Shown one piece after another: positions 38,029-49,754 of a stretch of DNA of 64,000 nt (positions within the stretch are counted from its first letter, which is position 1; every line of letters starts with the position of its first letter). Source of the stretch: Bacteroides fragilis (GTDB taxonomy: Bacteria; Bacteroidota; Bacteroidia; Bacteroidales; Bacteroidaceae); contig NZ_SZUU01000006.1 in the NCBI RefSeq assembly GCF_019583405.1, positions 186,001-250,000 of the forward strand, given 5' to 3'. Position numbers and translations under genes: made by a program. The notes under the pieces were generated by a model. The model saw only the letters and a program-made list of their open reading frames with translations. It did no database searches and was not told where the DNA came from.

Positions 38029-38166
38029 TCACATATCCGCTGAAGTACCAACACGGGGTCTTTGTTTCCGCTGAAACAGTGACCTCATCACAAACAAAAC
38101 AAACATCAAGCTGATGGCAAACACCAACTTGCTACAGAAGTCCTTCTCAGGGAACCTCACGGTCAC
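38029..38166 (-). CDS. Possible small single-pass membrane protein
   Basis: A 45-codon frame from GTG 38166 starts 13 bp after the histidine kinase stop, in the same direction. It encodes a charged N terminus (RFPEKDF), one hydrophobic helix (KLVFAISLMFVLFVM) and a basic tail (RSLFQRKQRPR), consistent with a single-pass protein with the positive tail inside. It has no ATG and no known family, so it may be chance. Its position makes it the third member of the AraC/kinase transcript if real. Confidence 0.3.
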   Translation of the reverse strand: MTVRFPEKDFCSKLVFAISLMFVLFVMRSLFQRKQRPRVGTSADM

Positions 38167-38179
38167 TCATCCGTAGATT

Positions 38180-39349
38180 TTAAATATGATTATCGGACAA
38201 ATTGGGGATAGTAAACCAGAAAGTCGATCCTTCTCCAACTTCCGATTCCACTCCAATCGTCCCGTGCATACGCTCAATAATAATTTTACATAGGGACAAT
38301 CCCAGTCCAAGCCCTTGGGTAAAGCTATCAAGTTTCACAAATCGTTCAAATATCACTTCCTTTTTATCGTTAGGAATGCCGCATCCGGTATCCGTCACAT
38401 AAAACCTAATTTGACCATTCTCTTTCTCTTGATAACCCCAACGAACGGTCCCCTTTGTTGTAAATTTAATAGCATTATCCAATAAGTGCTCCAATATCTG
38501 TATCAGCCTGTCCCGATCTGTATAGATGTGAGCACTCGATTGCTCCCGATCCCAAGCCAAAAGCAGATCACGTGCTTCCGCTTTGAGGCCATATATCTGT
38601 TCTATCTCTTTCATCAATGGATCAAGAGCAACATCCGAACTGACTATATCCATGATACCCGACTCAATATTGGAGAGATCAATCACGTCATTCATCAATC
38701 GCAAAAGATGCCCAGTATTACTCTGTATCAATCCAATATACTCTTGCTGTTCTTTTTCGTTATCTACGATAGAGAGCAAGGATGCAAAGCCGACAATCGC
38801 ATTCAAAGGTGTACGTATCTCATGATTCATATTAGCAATCAATGCCGCTTTGAGCCGATTGGCTTCTTCCGCCTTCTCCTTGGCTACTGTCAGTTCTTCT
38901 TCCAGAACTTTTCGCTTGGTAATCGACATCAGCGTTCCCTCTACTGTCAGCACTCTGCCATTCGCATCGACCTTCCCGGGAATAGCATGCATCTCCAACC
39001 ATTCCAATGCCAATCCACCTCTCTTTTGGGCCCAAAAACGAAGTTCTACCACCACTTTACCCACTTTACCCTTCAGTAATCTCCGACAGGCCTCAATAAC
39101 CCGAAGGCGATCCTTCTTGTATATACCTCGATAAACGCGCGCTATAGAAACCGGAAATGAATTATTGTGAAATATTTCCCACCCTACAGGGTCATCTGAG
39201 GGACGAGCATCAAACCAGACCATATGCTCTGCCAGTCCCCATTTCCATGGGAAAACCTCCGCAACTCCAAGAGTCATCAACAACTTACGGTTCACTTTAT
39301 CCAGCATCCTCCGGGTCCGCAACAACTCAATTTGTTCTTCTTGTTTCAT
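38180..39349 (-). CDS. Soluble PAS-domain sensor histidine kinase
   Basis: A 389-residue kinase without membrane helices or signal peptide. A PAS-like domain (about 25-145) ends in GTLMSITKRKVLEEEL, the usual PAS-to-coiled-coil junction. The HisKA dimerisation domain carries the phospho-acceptor His176 in NMNHEIRTPLNAIVGF. The ATPase domain shows the N box (LLDNAIKFT), G1 (DTGCGIP) and G2 (GLGLGLSLC). No response regulator or receiver domain is nearby, so the partner is unknown. It starts 11 bp after the AraC gene stop, and the two are almost certainly co-transcribed. Confidence 0.92.
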   Translation of the reverse strand: MKQEEQIELLRTRRMLDKVNRKLLMTLGVAEVFPWKWGLAEHMVWFDARPSDDPVGWEIFHNNSFPVSIARVYRGIYKKDRLRVIEACRRLLKGKVGKVVVELRFWAQKRGGLALEWLEMHAIPGKVDANGRVLTVEGTLMSITKRKVLEEELTVAKEKAEEANRLKAALIANMNHEIRTPLNAIVGFASLLSIVDNEKEQQEYIGLIQSNTGHLLRLMNDVIDLSNIESGIMDIVSSDVALDPLMKEIEQIYGLKAEARDLLLAWDREQSSAHIYTDRDRLIQILEHLLDNAIKFTTKGTVRWGYQEKENGQIRFYVTDTGCGIPNDKKEVIFERFVKLDSFTQGLGLGLSLCKIIIERMHGTIGVESEVGEGSTFWFTIPNLSDNHI

Positions 39350-39360
39350 TCAGACATTAT

Positions 39361-40236
39361 TTATTGATACATACGATATTCTGTAAGCGTCATCCCTGTG
39401 TGTTTTCTAAAAAAACGCCCCAATGACGACTGATTCGCAAAATTTGTCTTAATAGATATTTCTTGTATATTCATAGTAGAATTCTTCAGCATGGCTTTGA
39501 TCTCCAATATAGCATACTCTACAATCCAATCTTTTGCCGTTTTTCCGCTCGCCTCTTTTATTACCATTGACAGATACTTCGAAGTGATACACAACTTGTC
39601 GGCATAGAAAGCGACATCCTTGTGTTCCCGATAATGCTGCATAATCAAACAGAAAAAATCGTGCGCCAGTTTACTCTTACCCATATCCGAACCTCCTTTC
39701 ATCAAATGAGAGTTACTGTAATATTCGTTATAGATATCCAGATAGAAGATTCTCAGCAATAACAACACGGACTCCCTCCTGAAAAAATGGGTAGGATCCT
39801 TTGCCCGTTGTGAGAGTGATTCGTAAAAAAGCTTGAACCGTTCAATCTCTTCTTTTGTTAATTCATGCCAATAATGGCTTCTCATGTAAACAAAGAAAAG
39901 AGGAGAAAAGCGATTGAATCCACTTAACGTATCATCAAAGAGCGCACGCGACAGCACAACTATATCACAAAGAAAATCACTGCTCAACTCGGTTATCGAA
40001 ACCAATTGCCCAGGCAGAATAACTGCCAGTTCGTTCTTCGTAAGAATGTGGATATTGTCAAAGATACAAACCTTAGCGGTCCCTCTCAAACATAAAATAA
40101 TCATTCCGGCTTCAGTATAGGAAGGAGCAGAGGTCACACGAATGTGCTTCATATTCTCACAAACCATGAGTTCATCCCCCAATAAAGTCGTGGCATAACT
40201 ATCTGTTATCAATTTCTCACTATCCCTGTTTGGCAT
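39361..40236 (-). CDS. AraC family transcriptional regulator, co-transcribed with a kinase
   Basis: A 291-residue regulator with an N-terminal cupin-like domain (about 25-110; IILCLRGTAKVCIFDNIHIL) and a C-terminal AraC DNA-binding domain with two helix-turn-helix motifs (VAFYADKLCITSKYLSMVIK and the final FANQSSLGRFFRKHTGM). It has no receiver domain, so phosphorylation by the adjacent kinase would have to be indirect. The closest relative in the window is the AraC protein at 7068, with a similar layout. Confidence 0.92.
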   Translation of the reverse strand: MPNRDSEKLITDSYATTLLGDELMVCENMKHIRVTSAPSYTEAGMIILCLRGTAKVCIFDNIHILTKNELAVILPGQLVSITELSSDFLCDIVVLSRALFDDTLSGFNRFSPLFFVYMRSHYWHELTKEEIERFKLFYESLSQRAKDPTHFFRRESVLLLLRIFYLDIYNEYYSNSHLMKGGSDMGKSKLAHDFFCLIMQHYREHKDVAFYADKLCITSKYLSMVIKEASGKTAKDWIVEYAILEIKAMLKNSTMNIQEISIKTNFANQSSLGRFFRKHTGMTLTEYRMYQ

Positions 40237-40258
40237 CAGAATTCTTTCATTGTTGATA

Positions 40259-40266
40259 CAAAAGTA
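40259..40266 (-). promoter_or_regulatory. -7 box for the AraC/kinase operon
   Basis: The minus strand reads TACTTTTG, 22 bp before the ATG at 40236. An inverted repeat GACATTTT/AAAATGTC (40339-40346 with 40356-40363) lies about 75 bp upstream and could be an operator. Confidence 0.5.
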
Positions 40267-40482
40267 AAATAACTATGCTAACCCCGTTACCGCACAAGAC
40301 TTTTGGTATCACAATACGGAAATATGGGGGCTCTTCTTGACATTTTTTTATAAACAAAATGTCTATAAGCCTATAAACAACCTATTCCACATCTGTTTGT
40401 TCGCCCTGTTAATGTATATTGGATTCCGTTCATATCTTTAATATTTTAAGAAAGGGATAGGGACGGAAAAGAATAGATTTCC

Positions 40483-40490
40483 TATTTTTG
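40483..40490 (+). promoter_or_regulatory. -7 box for aroA, deciding its start
   Basis: TATTTTTG matches the consensus. Transcription would begin near 40497, so an in-frame ATG at 40488 cannot be used and the start is 40521. Confidence 0.6.
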
Positions 40491-40520
40491 CAACCAAATA
40501 TAACTATAGCAACAAAGATC

Positions 40521-41759
40521 ATGCGTTATCTACTCTCAGCGCCTTCGCACATAAAGGCCACCATCCAGCTTCCGGCGTCAAAAAGTATCAGCAACCGTGC
40601 GCTTATCATCCATGCACTGTCGAAGGGCAATGACGTGCTTTCGAACTTGTCCGACTGTGACGACACAAGGGTCATGGTCAAGGCTCTGACAGAGGGCGGG
40701 GAAGTAATCGACATCCTTGCCGCGGGAACGGCTATGCGCTTCCTGACAGCCTATCTGAGCAGTACGCCGGGCACTCACATCATCACCGGGACGGAACGGA
40801 TGCAGCAGCGTCCCATACAGATATTGGTGAACGCCTTGCGGGAACTGGGAGCCAGTATCGAATATACCCGCAACGAGGGTTTCCCGCCCCTGCGGATCGA
40901 AGGGGCACCGCTGGCCGGCAACGAAATTACATTGAAAGGCAACGTGAGTTCACAATACATTTCGGCCTTGCTGATGATCGGGCCGATCCTGAAAAACGGT
41001 TTGCAGCTCCGGCTGACAGGTGAGGTCGTCTCGCGCCCGTATATCAACCTGACCCTGCAACTGATGAAGGACTTCGGTGCATCGGCCCGGTGGACGTCGG
41101 ACCAGAGCATCTCGGTCGAACCGGAACCTTACCGCTGCGTCCCGTTTACCGTAGAGAGCGACTGGAGCGCAGCCTCTTACTGGTATCAGATGGCTGCCTT
41201 ATCTTCCGAAGCGGATATTGAACTGACCGGACTGTTCCGCCACAGCTATCAGGGCGACAGCCGGGGAGCGGAGGTATTTGCCCGGCTGGGAATAGAAACC
41301 GAATATACGGAAGAAGGCATACGGCTGAGAAAAAACGGCAGTTATGTCAAACGGCTGGACGAAGATTTCGTCGACATTCCGGATTTGGCACAGACGTTTG
41401 TCGTGACTTGTGCGTTACTCGATGTCCCTTTCCGGTTCACCGGGCTACAAAGCCTCAAAATCAAAGAGACAGACCGCATCGAGGCCCTCAAAGCGGAAAT
41501 GAAGAAACTGGGGTATGTGTTACACGACGAGGATAACAGCATTCTGTATTGGAACGGCGAACGCATAGAGCCGCAGGCATGTCCCGTTATAAAGACGTAT
41601 GAAGATCACCGCATGGCCATGGCTTTTGCCCCGGCAGCGATTCATTATCCGACAATACAGATCGATGAGCCGCAGGTCGTATCCAAGTCATATCCCGGAT
41701 ATTGGGACGATTTACGCAAAGCCGGTTTTATGATCGAGGCGCATGTCACAGAAAGCTGA
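40521..41759 (+). CDS. aroA: 3-phosphoshikimate 1-carboxyvinyltransferase (EPSP synthase)
   Basis: A 412-residue enzyme that joins PEP to shikimate-3-phosphate in chorismate synthesis. Motifs include LPASKSISNRALI near the N terminus, GTAMRFLTAYLS, GNVSSQYISALLM and the C-terminal TYEDHRMAMAFAPAA. The start at 40521 follows from the promoter position. It is somewhat shorter than the E. coli enzyme, as is usual in Bacteroidetes. The gene looks more GC-rich than its neighbours by eye (many GCC, CTG and CGG codons). Confidence 0.95.
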   Translation: MRYLLSAPSHIKATIQLPASKSISNRALIIHALSKGNDVLSNLSDCDDTRVMVKALTEGGEVIDILAAGTAMRFLTAYLSSTPGTHIITGTERMQQRPIQILVNALRELGASIEYTRNEGFPPLRIEGAPLAGNEITLKGNVSSQYISALLMIGPILKNGLQLRLTGEVVSRPYINLTLQLMKDFGASARWTSDQSISVEPEPYRCVPFTVESDWSAASYWYQMAALSSEADIELTGLFRHSYQGDSRGAEVFARLGIETEYTEEGIRLRKNGSYVKRLDEDFVDIPDLAQTFVVTCALLDVPFRFTGLQSLKIKETDRIEALKAEMKKLGYVLHDEDNSILYWNGERIEPQACPVIKTYEDHRMAMAFAPAAIHYPTIQIDEPQVVSKSYPGYWDDLRKAGFMIEAHVTES

Positions 41760-41823
41760 ATACGGAAACATCTCCAGCCCCATCACAGAGCACCTCCCAA
41801 GACCGATTCCGGTAAAAAGTAAA

Positions 41824-41860
41824 CCCTGCCTCCACAAAGTTCCGACTTCGGGAGGCAGGG
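41824..41860. terminator. Hairpin between aroA and the GH2 gene
   Basis: CCCTGCCTCC (41824-41833) and GGAGGCAGGG (41851-41860) form a perfect 10-bp stem with a 17-nt loop between convergent genes. Neither side has a long T-run. Confidence 0.6.
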
Positions 41861-41931
41861 TGCAATAACTTCAAGAATAATCAACATCAGGAGCTGCAGA
41901 GCGGTTTCTTTTGCAGCCGGACCAATGTTCA

Positions 41932-45594
<3,663 letters not shown>

Positions 45595-45603
45595 CTATTG
45601 TTT

Positions 45604-47055
45604 TTACTGAAATAAAGCCGATTGTTTGTACACTCCGAATGTATGGATAGCAGGACAGGCAAATCCGTCGAGGATACGAAGACGTACCTGTTTGGCTTTT
45701 ACCGGTTCGAAACGTACGATCCATTTATACCCCACCGTCTGCTTATCGGTTGCTTCCGGTATCGGGGTCCAGTTACGGCCATCATTAGAGTACTCCACAC
45801 TCCACTTCGTCGTGCGGTGTCCCAATTCGATCACTTCCTGAATCATCAGGCAGTCAAACTCTGTCTGCCGGGAAAGGGTGAAAACGATGTCCGAGGTCTT
45901 GGCTCCGTCCCGGCCGGCAAAATAAGTTTCCTTATTGTTGTCCGTCAGGAACTCCGGACGGAATTTACCTCCGCGTCCGTTCGTTGCTTTCACCTTGGCC
46001 TTAGCCAGCAGATTGTTCCCGAAGGTTTCGTCCAATCCCTGCTTCAGCAAGGCAGCATGAAGTGAATCGGTAGGATGAATCAATCCGCGACGATCAGGTG
46101 GGAAGTTGAGCAGCAACACGCTGTTGTGACCGACAGAAGTGCAATAAATGTCCCAAAGTTCCTTTACGCTTTTCACGCGGCTGTCTTCCTCTGCATGATA
46201 AAACCAACTGGGACGAATGGATACATCGGTCTCGGCCGGGATATAAGCGTCGCCGCCTTTTACTCCCTCGTTCAGTCCTTCGTAATTTTTCCACTCATCT
46301 TTGATGCATACAGAGTCGGTAGTCGACCAGCAAGGATCACCGGCTTTGCCCGATTCGTTCCCCATCCAGCGCACATCTGCAAAAGGATACGAGTTCTTGG
46401 TCCCGAAAATGACACAGTCCGGTTGCTTCTCTCGCACAATCTTATACCAATGAGTATAGACGGGAGTAGTCAGTTCGTCTGCTCCGGCACCGTCCCACCA
46501 AGTTTCCCAGACTTTTCCATAGTCACCCATCAGCTCTTCCAACTGGTGACCATAATACTGCTTGTACTTCTCCGTAGTATAAAGAGGAGAAAGATGTTCG
46601 TGCCGGTCGTGCGGACCCAGATAGATGCCCGCTTTGATGCCATACTCCTCGCAAGCATCCACAAACTCGCGCACAACGTCTCCCTTTCCATTCTTCCAGG
46701 CAGAGTTCTTCACCCCATAATCCGTATATTTACTGGGCCAGAGGCAAAACCCATCGGCATGTTTGGCTGTAATGATGGCACTGGGGATACCGGCCGACTG
46801 AAGGGTACGCATCCACTGCCCGCAATCGAGGGCCGTAGGATTGAATATAGCTGCCGGAGCACGTCCGTCCCCCTCGTTTACATACTCCTCAAAGGTATTG
46901 ATCCCGAAGTGAAAGAAAGCGATCATCTCACGGTTATACCACTCTACCTGTCGCGCACTGGGAGTCAGTCCGTAGGGTTCGGGAGCTTTTTGCCCCCATA
47001 CAGGTCCCGCTACAGCAGCGATTCCCGCCGCTAAAAAGAAATTTCTTAGATTCAT
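45604..47055 (-). CDS. GH29 alpha-L-fucosidase with C-terminal discoidin domain (PUL2)
   Basis: A 483-residue retaining fucosidase. A signal peptide ends near GPVWG (about 21). The barrel contains FHFGINTF, AKHADGFCLWPS and the nucleophile in ETWWDGAG (Asp188). The last 110 residues form an F5/8 type C-like beta-sandwich (WSVEYSNDGRNWTPI). The general layout fits the GH29 group B enzymes that act on alpha-1,3/1,4 fucose of branched structures such as Lewis antigens, which I infer rather than see. It lies 28 bp downstream of the binding-protein gene. Confidence 0.9.
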   Translation of the reverse strand: MNLRNFFLAAGIAAVAGPVWGQKAPEPYGLTPSARQVEWYNREMIAFFHFGINTFEEYVNEGDGRAPAAIFNPTALDCGQWMRTLQSAGIPSAIITAKHADGFCLWPSKYTDYGVKNSAWKNGKGDVVREFVDACEEYGIKAGIYLGPHDRHEHLSPLYTTEKYKQYYGHQLEELMGDYGKVWETWWDGAGADELTTPVYTHWYKIVREKQPDCVIFGTKNSYPFADVRWMGNESGKAGDPCWSTTDSVCIKDEWKNYEGLNEGVKGGDAYIPAETDVSIRPSWFYHAEEDSRVKSVKELWDIYCTSVGHNSVLLLNFPPDRRGLIHPTDSLHAALLKQGLDETFGNNLLAKAKVKATNGRGGKFRPEFLTDNNKETYFAGRDGAKTSDIVFTLSRQTEFDCLMIQEVIELGHRTTKWSVEYSNDGRNWTPIPEATDKQTVGYKWIVRFEPVKAKQVRLRILDGFACPAIHTFGVYKQSALFQ

Positions 47056-47083
47056 GTGTTCGTCTATTTTACAGTTTTGTATA

Positions 47084-48037
47084 TCAGAATAAATTAAGTT
47101 CGCTGACCGTCACATGTGGTCCGCCGTTCACGGCCGTAATGGTCACTTTCAGGTAGCGTCCATCTACAGCAGCGGGCAGGAAGGATCGGAACTCACCCTG
47201 TGCCGGAATATCTTTAAACTTAGCGGCTACCGTCCAGGTGGCATTATCATCGCTCACTTCCACAGTCACCTCTTTCGGCCCGTCATATCCCTCTTCACGT
47301 GCCTGGCAAGCAAATCCCTGGATATGGGTTGTTTTCTTCAGGTCAATAACAATCCAGTGAGGTGGTTGCGGATGCTGAGTGCTCCAGTCGGTACCCCAGA
47401 AAGTATTCAGATCGCCATCCAGACAAGCTTCTTTCAGTCCGCTGTGTCCCCAATCGCCCTCTTTCGGTTCTTCGGACGAAGCACTCAATGCTTCCCATCC
47501 GGTGCGGTCGAGCAACTCCATATTGCTGGCATCCATCGATCCTCTGAAGATGAAGTAGATGGTCTGGCAACAATGATCGGCTGCCGCTCCCTCCACCGAA
47601 GTAATGCTTATGGGCAACAGATACTCCTTGAACGCCTCGATGTTACCTTTTGCATGAACCGTGATTGCGGCGTCCTCAGACTTCGGTGTCCCGGCTTTTA
47701 CCAATACTTCTTCAGTCAGGTCGTAAGCGGCTTCCGGCAGCAGTTCATATTCGGTTCCGTTCTTCGCGTTATACTCGTCTACCTTACCCGGATCGGCTTG
47801 CAGATGTACCACAGCATCATTAGGCAGCCCGTATTCGGTCAGTTGCGGATAGGTTTCGGGAGTAACGGCCACATTAAAGATCTGCACATACGGCTCGTCT
47901 TCAATGTAGAAATTGGCTTTCACGGCAGTTCCCGCATCGGGTATGTAGATGGTCAGGTCGCTGTCATTGTCACTGCATCCCACTGTGCAGCAGAATCCGG
48001 CAGCCAGAATGGCTGCCTTCAGTATGTTCTGTTTCAT
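47084..48037 (-). CDS. Surface glycan-binding lipoprotein, DUF1735 plus discoidin (PUL2)
   Basis: A 317-residue lipoprotein with lipobox CCTVGC. The first domain (about 25-165) matches the DUF1735 pattern common in SusE-position proteins (VAVTPETYPQL, EYELLPEAAYDL). The second (about 180-317) is an F5/8 type C domain (DGDLNTFWGTDW, PHWIVIDLKKTTHIQGF). It probably binds glycan at the cell surface and has no enzyme motif. Start 48037 is preceded by GAGAAGAATC; an ATG 12 bp earlier is also possible. It lies 21 bp after susD. Confidence 0.85.
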   Translation of the reverse strand: MKQNILKAAILAAGFCCTVGCSDNDSDLTIYIPDAGTAVKANFYIEDEPYVQIFNVAVTPETYPQLTEYGLPNDAVVHLQADPGKVDEYNAKNGTEYELLPEAAYDLTEEVLVKAGTPKSEDAAITVHAKGNIEAFKEYLLPISITSVEGAAADHCCQTIYFIFRGSMDASNMELLDRTGWEALSASSEEPKEGDWGHSGLKEACLDGDLNTFWGTDWSTQHPQPPHWIVIDLKKTTHIQGFACQAREEGYDGPKEVTVEVSDDNATWTVAAKFKDIPAQGEFRSFLPAAVDGRYLKVTITAVNGGPHVTVSELNLF

Positions 48038-48058
48038 GATTCTTCTCATTTTAAATGT

Positions 48059-49741
48059 TTATTCCCATCCGGGATTATTGGGTAACAAATTCGGATTCAT
48101 CGTTGTCTCGTCGATAGGCAACGGATGCAGATAAAGTTTATCGTCCCATTTGCGGGTTGTCCTGTCCGGATAAACAATCAGCAGATTGTCCTGCGTCAAT
48201 TCACGAGAGAAGGAGTCATACTGCTCTTTCAGCTTATCCGATACTTTCATTCCAAGCATACTCTTCGGTGCTTCCAGCAGCTTGCCGGCTTTCCAGCGTA
48301 CAATGTCATCCCAGCGGAAACCTTCGCCTACCAACTCGACTGCACGCTCGCGACGGATTTCATAAAGCAACGGAGAGAGTTCATAACCATAATCCGGCCA
48401 GTTCGGATCGGTGAAGCCGACATTTACTTTCAGATGCGGCATCTCCACACGGTCTCTCAGCTCATTGACAGTCAGGTCCAATACCTCCTGCGTGCATTCA
48501 CCCAGTTCGGCTTTCGCTTCGGCATAGTTCAACAGCACCTCGGCATAACGGAAGATAAACACATCCAGTGTAGACTGCCCGATGTTCCACTGTTCGGGAT
48601 CGGTAGAGTGATACTTCATCACGTAATATCCGGTAGTACAATATTTGGTATCTATTATGGGAAGGGCATTGAACTGCTCCGTACCGTCGCTCAGCACCTT
48701 AAAAGGAAGTTCCGGATTATCGATCGTCTGGCGCAGGCGCGGATCACGCTGCATCAACTCCTCCATCGGCATGTCGGCCTCCTTGTATCCCGGACTGACT
48801 GCGGTGGGCAGACCATCGGCACACAGGTATTGTTCGAACATGGCACGACTCAAGCCTGTATACGACTCTTCCATCTGGCGGGTGTTGTTGTGCATCAATA
48901 GCTTGGTGATATAAACCCTGGGCATGATACACTCGCTATTGGAGGTCAAATCTTCCTGTACAAACAGGTTGTAATAATCCTGTAAGGGCTTATCGGTCTT
49001 ATAAATGGAGTAACCTCCCTCTTCGATCACCTGTGCGGCTGCATCAGCTGCTTCACGATACAACTCTTCGTAGTCGCCCAGTCCGTGATACTTACGGAAA
49101 GACGCTTCGTAAAGGCAAGCTCTCGACTTGAAAGCCAGCGCAGCATACTTGTGCATATTGCCGGTTTTGGTTTCATTAGGCTTCGGAAGGTGTTCGATGG
49201 CAAAATCGAGATCTTCCAGGATGTGTGTGAACACAACTTTTCTGGAGTCACGTCCCTTGTACAGTTCTTCGGAGTCCATCTGTAACTCGGTTTCATACCA
49301 GGGCACATCGCCAAAGCGTTTCACTTTGTATACATACTCCCAGGCACGGAAGAAGCGGACCACGGCCACCGAACGGTTAATCTGGATTTCATCCCCTTTC
49401 ACCTGTTTGTAACGAGCCAAAAAATAGTTGCAGGAACGGATGTTTCCCCAGTCTCCATTTCCCCATCCGCCGCCGGAAGTAGGAATCGTTTCAAGATTGA
49501 AGATCCAGGTCTTCGGTTTCTCGTTGACGTAACAGTCCGATTCATCATCGGCACCGGGTCCCTGTGCCCCCGGTAAAATACCGTAAAAGCCGTTGGCATA
49601 AAGTTCAAGGTCTTGTACACTTGTCCAGAATTTCGGATCCGAGAGAGAATCTTCGGGATACAAGTCCAGTAAATCGGAGCAGGAAGAGAACATGGAAGTA
49701 CATGCCACTGCCGCTATCAGTAATATCTTATTCTTTTTCAT
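48059..49741 (-). CDS. SusD-like glycan-binding lipoprotein (PUL2)
   Basis: A 560-residue SusD/RagB protein. The lipobox is MFSSCS (Cys about 20), followed by DLLDLYPEDSLSDPKFWTS, typical of the SusD N terminus. TPR-like helices and the C-terminal SusD domain follow (IRRERAVELVGEGFRWDDIVRWKAG). It pairs with the SusC protein encoded 13 bp upstream. It belongs to the classical RagB group, unlike the PUL1 SusD. Confidence 0.95.
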   Translation of the reverse strand: MKKNKILLIAAVACTSMFSSCSDLLDLYPEDSLSDPKFWTSVQDLELYANGFYGILPGAQGPGADDESDCYVNEKPKTWIFNLETIPTSGGGWGNGDWGNIRSCNYFLARYKQVKGDEIQINRSVAVVRFFRAWEYVYKVKRFGDVPWYETELQMDSEELYKGRDSRKVVFTHILEDLDFAIEHLPKPNETKTGNMHKYAALAFKSRACLYEASFRKYHGLGDYEELYREAADAAAQVIEEGGYSIYKTDKPLQDYYNLFVQEDLTSNSECIMPRVYITKLLMHNNTRQMEESYTGLSRAMFEQYLCADGLPTAVSPGYKEADMPMEELMQRDPRLRQTIDNPELPFKVLSDGTEQFNALPIIDTKYCTTGYYVMKYHSTDPEQWNIGQSTLDVFIFRYAEVLLNYAEAKAELGECTQEVLDLTVNELRDRVEMPHLKVNVGFTDPNWPDYGYELSPLLYEIRRERAVELVGEGFRWDDIVRWKAGKLLEAPKSMLGMKVSDKLKEQYDSFSRELTQDNLLIVYPDRTTRKWDDKLYLHPLPIDETTMNPNLLPNNPGWE

Positions 49742-49754
49742 AATGGTTATCGTA

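Noticed and set aside
38029..38179. Frameshifted continuation of the histidine kinase
   Set aside because: The kinase ends normally after its G2 box and final strand, so nothing is missing; the following frame is unrelated.
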